In this document: positions 24,194 through 31,699 of the stretch, one piece after another | Layout: the number at the start of each line of letters is the position of its first letter | Position numbering within the stretch: the stretch's first letter is position 1 | Origin: CBDFKQ01 sp965248855 | Lineage (GTDB): Bacteria > Bacteroidota > Bacteroidia > Cytophagales > 172606-1 | Reading direction: 5' to 3' | Assembly (NCBI GenBank): GCA_965248855.1 | Contig: CBDFKQ010000016.1 | Span: 1-44,139 of the forward strand | DNA: 44,139 bases | The notes under the pieces: generated by a model | Databases searched by the model: none | What the model was told of the DNA's origin: nothing | Seen by the model: the letters and a program-made list of their open reading frames with translations, nothing else | Position numbers and translations under genes: made by a program

Positions 24194-24958
24194 ATGAAAT
24201 ATATAATCAGTTTTGTGATCCGAAATGTACCCAGAAAATATTTACAACTTGTAAGTCATTTTGCTGCAAGGGTACTTGGTATTTTTTATATGGGCAATAA
24301 AGTAGAATGCCCGGTTTGTGAAAGCCATTTTAACAAATTTTTACCTTATGGAAGAACAAATCCTCGTGAAAATGCGCTCTGTCCTTCATGCTTATCATTA
24401 GAAAGGCATCGATTAATGTGGTTATATCTTAAAGAAAAAACTGATTTTTTTACTGCTAAACACAAGCTGTTGCATGTTGCACCGGAATATTGCTTTATTG
24501 ACCGCTTTGAAGCAATGAAAAATCTGGATTATATTACCGCTGACATAGAATCACCATTAGCCAAAGTTAAAATGGATATTCATGATATTCCTTTTGAAGA
24601 CAATACTTTTGATATAACTTTTTGTAACCATGTGATGGAACATGTAACAGATGATATAAAAGCTATGAGTGAACTTCACCGGGTTTTAAAACCCGGTGGA
24701 TGGGCAATTATACAATCACCCTTGGATGTTAATCGTTCAACTACTCTTGAAGATCCAACTATTATTTCTCCACAAGACCGTTTAAAATATTATTGGCAGG
24801 AAGATCACTTGAGGTTATTCGGCTTGGATTATAAGCAAAGATTAGAAAAAGCAGGCTTTATTGTTAAAGAAGATAATTATGTTAATGAAATACCTAAAGA
24901 AATTGTAAATAAATATGCATTATCATTAGGCGAAGTTATATATTTATGTAAAAAATAA
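24194..24958 (+). CDS. SAM-dependent methyltransferase with N-terminal zinc finger
   Basis: Start taken at ATG 24194 (MKYIISFVIRNVPRKYLQ), since the longer frame from 24128 begins with a non-ATG codon and only adds hydrophobic filler. Residues 30-70 hold CPVC and CPSC pairs around ESHFNKFLPYG, a likely zinc ribbon. The class I methyltransferase fold follows: LLHVAPE as motif I, MDIHDIPFEDNTFDITFCNHVMEHV as motifs II/III, and ELHRVLKPGGWAII (methyltransferase type 11). Proteins of this shape often lie in polysaccharide or glycan loci, but no such genes surround it. Substrate unknown. Confidence 0.85.
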   Translation: MKYIISFVIRNVPRKYLQLVSHFAARVLGIFYMGNKVECPVCESHFNKFLPYGRTNPRENALCPSCLSLERHRLMWLYLKEKTDFFTAKHKLLHVAPEYCFIDRFEAMKNLDYITADIESPLAKVKMDIHDIPFEDNTFDITFCNHVMEHVTDDIKAMSELHRVLKPGGWAIIQSPLDVNRSTTLEDPTIISPQDRLKYYWQEDHLRLFGLDYKQRLEKAGFIVKEDNYVNEIPKEIVNKYALSLGEVIYLCKK

Positions 24959-25000
24959 AATATTTATTTAAATTTTTAATTATTTAATTAATTTTATTAA

Positions 25001-25046
25001 ATAATTTCCATTCATTTGTATATAAAAACAAATGAATGGAAATTAT
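25001..25046 (+). promoter_or_regulatory. 19-bp perfect stem enclosing the start of the radical SAM gene
   Basis: ATAATTTCCATTCATTTGT (25001-25019) and its exact reverse complement (25028-25046) are separated by 8 nt (ATATAAAA). The right arm contains the ATG at 25036 and most of the ATG at 25045. In RNA the start region would be locked in a long hairpin. It could terminate the upstream methyltransferase transcript, though no T run follows, or control translation initiation of the downstream gene. Confidence 0.75.
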
Positions 25047-26112
25047 GAAAGAGAACGATGATTTATTTTTCAAAAAAGGAAGAGGCGCTCAATATAATTC
25101 GGTAAATAAATTTCTAAAAAACCATATTGAGCAAGATATTGATGCTCATATTTCGGAAGAAGAAATAAAATCACAGCCACAAACACAATTCTTTTTAGAA
25201 AATCCAAAAAAAATAATCAGCACTTATAACAGTCCTGATTTAAGGAATGGCTTTTCAATTAATCCATATCAAGGCTGTGAGCATGGTTGTATATATTGCT
25301 ATGCACGCAACTCACATGAATATTGGGGATACTCTGCCGGAATTGATTTCGAAACAAAAATTATGTATAAACCAAATGCGGCAATAAAATTGGAAAAACA
25401 GTTTCAGTCTAAAACTTGGGAACCTCAAATAGTTTCTCTATCAGGCAATACTGATTGCTATCAACCGGCAGAAAGAAAATTTGAGATAACCAGAAGTCTG
25501 CTTAAGATTTTTTTACAATACCGAAATCCGGTAAGTATCATTACTAAAAACGCTTTAATATTGCGTGATACAGATATTTTACAGGAATTAGCGAAAATGA
25601 ATTTAATTCATGTTAACATATCTATCACCACATTGAATGAAGAACTTCGGCGTGCAATGGAACCCAGAACGGTTACTGCCGGGCAAAAACTTAATGTAAT
25701 TAATCAATTAACTAAAGCAGGGATACCCGTAGCTATTATGACAGCTCCGATTATCCCGGGATTAAATGATCATGAAATCCCTTCAATAATTGAAGAAGCT
25801 GCAAAAAACGGTGCAAGGGATGCCGGATATACTGTTGTAAGACTAAATGGCGCCATTGGAGAAATTTTTGAAGATTGGATTAATAAAAGTTTTCCCGATA
25901 AAGCCTTAAAAGTAATCAAGAAAATAAAATCCTGCCATGGAGGCAAGTTAAATGATAGCCAATGGTATAGAAGAATGCACGGTGAAGGACTAATAGCAGA
26001 ACATATCGCACAGGTACATGAACTTGCAAAAAAAAGATGGATGAACGACAACCCTATGCCGGCTTATGATTTAAGTTACTTCAGACGAAATATGCAAATG
26101 AGTATTTTTTAA
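25036..26112 (+). CDS. radical SAM protein, PA0069/SplB-like family
   Basis: A 358-residue [4Fe-4S] radical SAM enzyme. The cluster motif C81-xxx-C85-xx-C88 sits in GCEHGCIYCYARNSHEY. The barrel motifs VSLSGNTDCYQPAE, ITKNALILRD, HVNISITTLNEE and MEPRTVTAGQKL are characteristic of the PA0069 group, related to spore photoproduct lyase. The reaction is not known. Either ATG 25036 (MEIMKEND) or 25045 (MKENDD) could be the start; both lie at or beside the hairpin arm. Upstream is the methyltransferase, 77 bp away. Confidence 0.9.
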   Translation: MEIMKENDDLFFKKGRGAQYNSVNKFLKNHIEQDIDAHISEEEIKSQPQTQFFLENPKKIISTYNSPDLRNGFSINPYQGCEHGCIYCYARNSHEYWGYSAGIDFETKIMYKPNAAIKLEKQFQSKTWEPQIVSLSGNTDCYQPAERKFEITRSLLKIFLQYRNPVSIITKNALILRDTDILQELAKMNLIHVNISITTLNEELRRAMEPRTVTAGQKLNVINQLTKAGIPVAIMTAPIIPGLNDHEIPSIIEEAAKNGARDAGYTVVRLNGAIGEIFEDWINKSFPDKALKVIKKIKSCHGGKLNDSQWYRRMHGEGLIAEHIAQVHELAKKRWMNDNPMPAYDLSYFRRNMQMSIF

Positions 26113-26171
26113 ATAAACATAATATTTGCTGGAAGTGAAATTTAATAATTTAAAATCATACGAAATAATGT

Positions 26172-26200
26172 ACCGTTTGTAAAATTTATTTACCGTTTAT
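26172..26200 (+). promoter_or_regulatory. pair of LytTR-like direct repeats
   Basis: ACCGTTTGT (26172-26180) and ACCGTTTAT (26192-26200) each fit the LytTR-family consensus [AT][AC][AC]GTTN[AG][GT] and repeat at 20-bp spacing, about two helical turns. They lie upstream of the -7 box at 26234. LytTR regulators (AgrA, AlgR and LytR types) bind such repeats spaced 20-22 bp, so this is a candidate activator site. Confidence 0.45.
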
Positions 26201-26233
26201 GAAAATTTAGATTCTGTTTAATTTATTTCTTAA

Positions 26234-26304
26234 TACATTTGTACAATAAAGGTTAGAATAAAGTATTTCTCGAAAGAAGCCCGTCATTTGATGGGCTTTT
26301 TTTC
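26234..26304 (+). ncRNA. candidate small RNA or attenuated leader (promoter plus terminator)
   Basis: A perfect -7 box TACATTTG (26234-26241) is followed within 40 bp by an intrinsic terminator: AGCCCGTCA (26278-26286) and TGATGGGCT (26289-26297) with one G-U pair, then a run of T to 26304. A transcript of about 50-60 nt would result. No gene ends or begins between them. The -33 element is weak, which fits a need for the activator site upstream. The alternative is an attenuator for the broken gene at 26398. Confidence 0.35.
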
Positions 26305-26397
26305 TTTTTTTATAATTTTTTTTACTGTTTTTTATTATTTTCTATAAAAAATAGATCTTTTTGAAAATAATTTCTAAAAAGCTTAAAATTTGATTTT

Positions 26398-26686
26398 ATG
26401 AATTTAACTGAATTTAAAGATAGCATTTTAAACGAAAACCCACCGGAAAATATTTCGGAAGTTTTAAAAAGCATTATGGTTTGAAAGAAAAGGTGAATGG
26501 AAAAAAGCTCATGAAATTGCTCAAACAGAAAAATCTTCTTCACATGATCTAATCCACGCTTACTTACACAGGGTTGAAGGAGATAATAGCAACGCAAATT
26601 ATTGGTATAAACGGGCGAAAAGAGAAATGCCAAATATAAACTTGGATGAAGAATGGGAAAAATTAGTTGAAGAGTTTTTAAAGTAA
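26398..26686 (+). pseudogene. conserved small protein of about 95 residues, frameshifted
   Basis: ATG 26398 gives NLTEFKDSILNENPPENISEVLK; after the run AAAAAG (26466-26471) the sequence continues one frame later as ALWFERKGEWKKAHEIAQTE, then IHAYLHRVEGDNSNANYWY and EEWEKLVEEFLK to the TAA at 26684-26686. Removing one A joins them into a typical Bacteroidota protein with the motif HAYLHRxEGD.xNAxYWY. The function of this family is not known. A phase-variable A5 tract, real decay or a sequencing error are all possible. Confidence 0.8.
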
Positions 26687-26817
26687 TATTTTTAAACTAA
26701 AAGATATTACTGTTTAATAAAAGTAAGGTAATTGGATTTTAAGATAAAATCTAATTACTAAAGATTAAAATAAAATACTTTATTTGTAATCAAATAAAAA
26801 TACTAACTAAAAACACG

Positions 26818-27393
26818 ATGAACCTAACTATTAAAAAAATTTGCAGCATATTTATTTTATGCTCCTTACTATTTTCTTGTGACAGTAAAGAAAAAAAGGA
26901 GAATGATAAATCTTCTTCTGACAGCACAAAAAATGAAAAAAGTAAAGACGCAGAAAGTAATGGAATAAGTGAAGGTGGAAAAAAAGATTTTGCTACCGGA
27001 ATGAAAACAAATTACGATGGATTAAGTTTTGATGAAATATATTTATTGAATGAAAAAAAAGAAAAAGTTACCAATACAGAATTCAAATTAAGTTCAAAAC
27101 TTATATTTGCTGTAGTTGGTGTGAAAGGATATAAAAGTGAAAATGGAATGGTTCATGTTGGAATATCTGTTGATGTTGCGGATGAAAGTGGGAAAATCAT
27201 TATTAACCTTGATGATCTTTTAGCAGATAAATCTGAAGGGTATAATGAAAAAGATGCTTCAGAGCTCACTGCTTCTTTAACAGTTGGGAAACCAATGGAA
27301 GTAGGAAAAAAATACTTTGTAAAGGCAAGATTTTGGGATAAAAAGGGTAAGGGAGAAATAAGAAGTGAAGTAGAAATTACCTTAGTTAAATAA
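26818..27393 (+). CDS. putative lipoprotein of unknown function
   Basis: A 191-residue protein with a lipoprotein signal ending LLFSC (Cys near residue 21) followed by Asp-Ser and a long Lys/Glu/Ser-rich linker up to residue 50. The rest looks like a beta-sandwich (LSFDEIYLLNEKKE, KLIFAVVGVKGYK, MVHVGISVDVADESG), ending with a hydrophobic strand and Lys. No enzyme motif. It is isolated, with a palindromic terminator 2 bp after the stop. Confidence 0.8.
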   Translation: MNLTIKKICSIFILCSLLFSCDSKEKKENDKSSSDSTKNEKSKDAESNGISEGGKKDFATGMKTNYDGLSFDEIYLLNEKKEKVTNTEFKLSSKLIFAVVGVKGYKSENGMVHVGISVDVADESGKIIINLDDLLADKSEGYNEKDASELTASLTVGKPMEVGKKYFVKARFWDKKGKGEIRSEVEITLVK

Positions 27394-27394
27394 A

Positions 27395-27440
27395 TTGTGA
27401 AGTAAAAGGAAGGAATATATTCCTTCCTTTTACTTCACAA
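27395..27440. terminator. 46-bp perfect palindrome between convergent genes
   Basis: From TTGTGAAGTAAAAGGAAGG (27395-27413) through the AATATATT centre to the mirror half ending TTCACAA (27440), all 46 bases are self-complementary without a loop or mismatch. It sits 2 bp after the lipoprotein stop and 11 bp before the aminotransferase stop. The purine-rich arms mean each strand would form a 20-bp stem with only a minimal loop. It most likely terminates both genes, although neither side has a classic T tract. Confidence 0.85.
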
Positions 27441-27450
27441 GATTAATAGT

Positions 27451-28755
27451 TTAAACAGAAGCAATATATTCAATTATCCCATCACGAATGGCTGTGAAAG
27501 TTTTTATTAAAATTTCTTCATTTTCTTCCAACAAAGTAACTCTAAAGCCTTCTAAATCAGAACTGAAAGATGAAATAGGCACTACACAAACGCCTTTTGC
27601 GCCAAGCAGGTAATAAACAAAGCGTTTATCAAAAGGAATATTTTCGCTTGTCCATTTTTCAATTAAGTTTTTTATTTCAATACTTTCTATTTTTAAAAAT
27701 TGATTAGGTTTTAAACTGCCTTTCCTAAAAATAATTGTATTATAAAAAGCCCCGAAAGTTTTATTAAAAGTAAGTTGAGGTACAGAACCTAAAATATCCG
27801 AAATAATATTACTTCTTTTTCCGATTTTTTCATTTACATCTTCACGATAAAGTTTATACCTCACATCTGACATGATTTTTGGAATTGCCATTTGAGGAAG
27901 TTTTGTTGAACAGACTTCAATCATTTTGGCATTATCAATAGCAGTACAAAGTCGATTAAATTCATTGTCTTTATCTCTGTTATAATATTCCATCCAGCCA
28001 CATCTACTGCCGGGCCATGGCACTTCTTTTGAAATACCTTTCATTGATATCCCCGGTACGTCGTCAATTACTTCTGCAAGTGAATATGCCTTTGCGCCGT
28101 TGTAGGTAATATTTAAATATATTTCATCACAAATCAGAAATAAATTAAATTCCTTTGCCATCTGAACAATTTTTTTTAGTGTTTCAAGCGGATATACCAT
28201 TCCTGTCGGATTATCAGGATTGATAATTAAAATACCTACAATATTCGGATTGTATTTTACTTTATTATATAAATCATCCAAATCCGGATACCAATGGTTA
28301 TCGGGATCGAGTTTGTACGTAAGAGGATCGTGATTTGCGTGTGCAGCTTCAGCACTTGAATGTGTTGAATATGCAGGAGATGGCCCTATAACACGCGAAG
28401 TATGAGTGAGATATTGGTATGCTTTTCCAATTGCATCACCCAAGCCATTAAAAAAGCAAATATCATCAGCTGTTATTTGTGTGCCGTTTAATGAATTTGT
28501 TTTTTGAGCAAGAAATTTACGTGTTTCCAACATTCCTTTTGAAGGGCAGTATCCGTAAACCTCATCAGTTTGAACTAAATCAGATATTATTTCTTTTATC
28601 CAAACAGGTATTTTATTATTTTTTTGAATGGGATCGCCAATATTTTCCCAAAAAATTTCCTGCCCAAGGCCTTTGATTATTTCTGCTTTTTTTACAATTT
28701 CCCGTATTTCGTAACTTAGCTCCTTAGCCCCCTCACTTAATAATTTCTGACGCAT
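27451..28755 (-). CDS. PLP-dependent aminotransferase, class I/II
   Basis: A 434-residue fold type I aminotransferase. NPDNPTG is the substrate and cofactor loop, LICDEIYLNITYNG holds the Asp and Tyr for PLP, and Lys243 in GISKEVPWPGSRCGW is the Schiff-base lysine. The Arg in the SRCGW motif follows the family rule. At 434 residues it is longer than AspC (about 400), and its N-terminal portion (VKKAEIIKGLGQEIFWENIGDP) belongs to a Bacteroidota subgroup I cannot assign to one amino acid. It is alone on its transcript. Confidence 0.88.
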   Translation of the reverse strand: MRQKLLSEGAKELSYEIREIVKKAEIIKGLGQEIFWENIGDPIQKNNKIPVWIKEIISDLVQTDEVYGYCPSKGMLETRKFLAQKTNSLNGTQITADDICFFNGLGDAIGKAYQYLTHTSRVIGPSPAYSTHSSAEAAHANHDPLTYKLDPDNHWYPDLDDLYNKVKYNPNIVGILIINPDNPTGMVYPLETLKKIVQMAKEFNLFLICDEIYLNITYNGAKAYSLAEVIDDVPGISMKGISKEVPWPGSRCGWMEYYNRDKDNEFNRLCTAIDNAKMIEVCSTKLPQMAIPKIMSDVRYKLYREDVNEKIGKRSNIISDILGSVPQLTFNKTFGAFYNTIIFRKGSLKPNQFLKIESIEIKNLIEKWTSENIPFDKRFVYYLLGAKGVCVVPISSFSSDLEGFRVTLLEENEEILIKTFTAIRDGIIEYIASV

Positions 28756-28898
28756 TATAATTTTTAAAATAAAATAGATAGCATTTAACTCACAAAAGTA
28801 TAAAATTTTGTTTTTATGTAAAAAAGAAAATTTAAATTCTATGAAATTATTACTCTTAACATAAGTATCTCCATTTTTACGTCTTATTTAAATCATAA

Positions 28899-28928
28899 AA
28901 AAAACCAATCATAAGTGATTGGCTTTTT
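28899..28928 (-). terminator. terminator of the HAMP-GAF sensor gene
   Basis: CCAATCA (28905-28911) and TGATTGG (28916-28922) with a 4-nt loop, flanked by A and T runs. It lies about 90 bp past the stop at 29016 on the minus strand. Confidence 0.82.
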
Positions 28929-29015
28929 TATGGCTATAAATTTATATATGTTACTGACGGTTATGCACAAAAGATAAGACACCTGTTAAATAAAATTGAT
29001 TTATTTACCTGTGCA

Positions 29016-30629
29016 TCAACTGTTTCTTTTTCTTAATTCTTTTATTTCATCGAGGTACTGCAATTCATTCTTTCGCATTTCTTCCTGAGTGGCTTCAAGT
29101 TCTTCCATATTTTGGCGCATCTCTTCTTCTTGCGCCCGCATCTCCTCAGTTAACTCTTGAGATTGTTGCAGTAATTCTTTTGTGGTTTCATTGGTTTTAA
29201 CTGTACTGATAGTTGACGCAATATTTTCAGATATTTTTTGTACAAAATCAATTTCATGATCTTCATATAATTCAAATCCTGCAATTTCAATCACGCCCTG
29301 TACCTTTTCATTAAAAATAAGAGGTACAATAAGTATATTAGTAGGGTTTGCTTCACCTAATCCTGATGTAATTGTTATATAATTTTCCGGAACGTCGGTT
29401 ATATACAGTGTATCTTTCTCTTGCCAGGCCTGCCCAACCAAACCTTCTCCAATTTCTATTTTTTGATCAATAAATTTTTTTCTATCCCATGCATAACATG
29501 CCACAAGAGTCATATAAGGGTCTTCATTTTCTTCTTCATTAACAATAAAAACTGCCCCCTGGTTTGAATTTGTATATTTAATAAGTTCTGTTATTATTGT
29601 TTCGCATAACATTGCGATGCTGTCAGTATGGCTTCTTAAAATATCACCGAATTTTGCCAAACCTTCTGTAGCCCATACCCGCATTTTATCTTCTTTTGAA
29701 ACACGTTGCAAATTATTGCGCATTTCAATGAGAGAATTTCCAAGTGTATCATGATCGCTCAACGGAATAAATTCTGCATTGTAATTACCGTTCCCGATAG
29801 ATTCTGCAAAGTTTGAAGTACCTTTTAATCCATCAACCAATTTCTCAACTGCGATAGACATTTCTCCAACCTCATCTTTAGATTTTATTGTTTTTAGCTT
29901 TTCAGGCAATTCACCATTACTAAGGTTTAATACTATATTTTTTAAATAATTTATCGGGTTTGTTATTGACCTGGCAGTAAGGAAAGAAATGATCATACCT
30001 GCAATGGCCGAAACTATGAATAAAATAATGTTTGAGGTGATTAAATTAGTGGAGGATTTGACCAATTCTTTTTCTCCCTGTAATGCTTCTGCTTTTTTAA
30101 TATTCGAAATTTTTTCAAGATCCTTAATTATAAGATTTGACTGAGGTACAATTTCACTCTCAATAGTACCTTCTGTATTGAATTTTGTTTCAGCATCCTG
30201 ATAATTATCAAAAGATAAAAGAACACTCATAATATTTTTATTTTCGATAGCCATTAAAGTATCGATTTTAATAAAAATCTGACCCATCGCTTTTTTATCC
30301 GAAGGCTTCCACTTATTTGATAATGTAGCTATTGTTGCTTTCAATTGAGGGTATTCAGTGCTGTGTAATACCTTTAATGCATTTTTATCTTCTTCATTTT
30401 TTTGTTGATAAACCCAGTTAATGGTATACATTCTTGACTTGGTTACCAACAGCGTTAAATCATTTACTGCATCTTTAGATGGATTAATTTGTTCAGAATT
30501 ATTATATATGGTTTTATTATTATTACGGAGAGTAATATAGCTTATTGAGGCACTGATAAAATAAATAAAAATCAGAATTAAAAAACCGATAAATATTTTA
30601 CCGCCAATGCTTATTTTAAGTTCTTTCAT
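29016..30629 (-). CDS. membrane HAMP-GAF sensor without output domain
   Basis: A 537-residue protein. A first membrane helix (about 12-34) is followed by a four-helix-bundle extracellular region (35-195), a second helix (about 198-222) and a HAMP domain (SFLTARSITNPINYLKNIV). A HAMP-like module with GNGNYNAEF, SLIEMRNNLQ and WATEGLAKFGDIL follows, then a GAF domain (about 325-465, IEIGEGLVGQAWQEKD and ITSGLGEANP). The end is a long coiled coil (EEMRAQEEEMRQNMEELEA). No kinase, GGDEF or methyl-accepting domain follows. It shares this design with the pair at 33.9-37.8 kb. A YfiR-like gene precedes it on the same strand. Confidence 0.87.
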   Translation of the reverse strand: MKELKISIGGKIFIGFLILIFIYFISASISYITLRNNNKTIYNNSEQINPSKDAVNDLTLLVTKSRMYTINWVYQQKNEEDKNALKVLHSTEYPQLKATIATLSNKWKPSDKKAMGQIFIKIDTLMAIENKNIMSVLLSFDNYQDAETKFNTEGTIESEIVPQSNLIIKDLEKISNIKKAEALQGEKELVKSSTNLITSNIILFIVSAIAGMIISFLTARSITNPINYLKNIVLNLSNGELPEKLKTIKSKDEVGEMSIAVEKLVDGLKGTSNFAESIGNGNYNAEFIPLSDHDTLGNSLIEMRNNLQRVSKEDKMRVWATEGLAKFGDILRSHTDSIAMLCETIITELIKYTNSNQGAVFIVNEEENEDPYMTLVACYAWDRKKFIDQKIEIGEGLVGQAWQEKDTLYITDVPENYITITSGLGEANPTNILIVPLIFNEKVQGVIEIAGFELYEDHEIDFVQKISENIASTISTVKTNETTKELLQQSQELTEEMRAQEEEMRQNMEELEATQEEMRKNELQYLDEIKELRKRNS

Positions 30630-30688
30630 AAATTAAATTTTTCAGTAGTAAATATGGAGGAAAAAAAAGAATATTTCCAACAAAATAT

Positions 30689-30720
30689 AAAAGTCATCAG
30701 ATTTTTATCTGACGACTTTT
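30689..30720 (-). terminator. hairpin after the YfiR-like gene
   Basis: AAAAGTCATCAGAT (30689-30702) pairs with ATCTGACGACTTTT (30707-30720) with one mismatch and a 4-nt loop. It lies 22 bp after the stop on the minus strand and shortly before the sensor gene start, so it may weaken read-through between the two. Confidence 0.75.
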
Positions 30721-30742
30721 ATATTTGAATAAACAAACTATA

Positions 30743-31246
30743 TTAATTTACTGCTAAAGAAGTCAAACTGGAAGCTACTTTTAAACCCGACACCTTTATC
30801 GCATCAGCATTCATCTGAAATTTTAATTTTTCACTCACCACTTTAAAACTTATGCTTGCTCCTTTTTTAATCATATCGGCATCTTCAGTTACAATCAATA
30901 CCGGCTTGCCTTTTACTTTTTCAATGATTTTATTTAATTGTGAGCGACTGCTTGAAGGGATAAAAATGATTTGACAAACATCTATATTCTCTATATTTTT
31001 AAAATTTTTAACCTGAGTTTTTACATTCGAGCCAAATTTCTTTATCAATGTTGATGTAGCATCGCTATTATCAACAACTCCAATAGTAATTATTGAAACT
31101 GAACTTGGCCACTCAGTATATTTTATAAAATTATGGATAAACATTGCATGTAATGAATACATATTGTCATCCTGAGCATTTGACTGAACCACAAAAGAAG
31201 CACTTAATATTATGCCCAGTGCGAAAGAGTACAGAAACTTTTTCAT
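30743..31246 (-). CDS. YfiR/HmsC-like periplasmic protein (DUF4154)
   Basis: A 167-residue exported protein: a Sec signal peptide (FLYSFALGIILSASF, cleaved after SNA-Q), then MFIHNFIKYTEWPSS, the opening motif of the DUF4154 family, IGVVDNSDATSTL, and CQIIFIPSSSRSQLNKI. It ends in KVSGLKVASSLTSLA, with the 'glkvss.ll.la' terminal motif. In Pseudomonas YfiR binds the periplasmic part of the diguanylate cyclase YfiN. In this gene pair the only membrane partner is the HAMP-GAF protein downstream, so it may modulate that sensor (inference). Confidence 0.88.
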   Translation of the reverse strand: MKKFLYSFALGIILSASFVVQSNAQDDNMYSLHAMFIHNFIKYTEWPSSVSIITIGVVDNSDATSTLIKKFGSNVKTQVKNFKNIENIDVCQIIFIPSSSRSQLNKIIEKVKGKPVLIVTEDADMIKKGASISFKVVSEKLKFQMNADAIKVSGLKVASSLTSLAVN

Positions 31247-31699
31247 AAATTATTATTGTACAGTGAATAAATGAAATAATGATCTTTAATTAAAATTAGA
31301 TATTATCAAAGGTTAATATCATTTTGTCGATCAAAGTAACAGTATAATATGGATAAATTTTAGAGAAAATGTAATAATCGGGTAAATTTTGAAAAATAAT
31401 ACCTGATATATGAATGAAAAAGGCCTTTTTTAATAATTTTTCCATTTAATAATTATTTTTAAAATTATACATTTTTAAAATAAAAAACAGATTTTACACA
31501 AAAGGGACTTACTTATTTTAATTAAGATATTTTTCTCAAATTTATTTATGTATACATTTTACTTTTTCTTTCTCTGTAATATATATTAAATAAGTAATAG
31601 GCTTTAATTCATTTTTATGACTTAACAATGAACTTTAAGCTGCTAAACGAAATTATTTGATAATAATTAGTAAACATTTGTACAACTTTAAATAAATAA
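31247..31699. other. AT-rich divergent intergenic region
   Basis: 453 bases between the YfiR-like gene and the MFS gene. The only structure is a loop-free AAAAAGGCCTTTTT palindrome near 31408-31423. A box AACATTTG close to 31673, one base off TAnnTTTG, could drive the MFS gene. Confidence 0.4.

Noticed and set aside
24118..24300. Small plus-strand ORF at the start of the methyltransferase
   Set aside because: Overlaps the methyltransferase in another frame and has no recognisable features.
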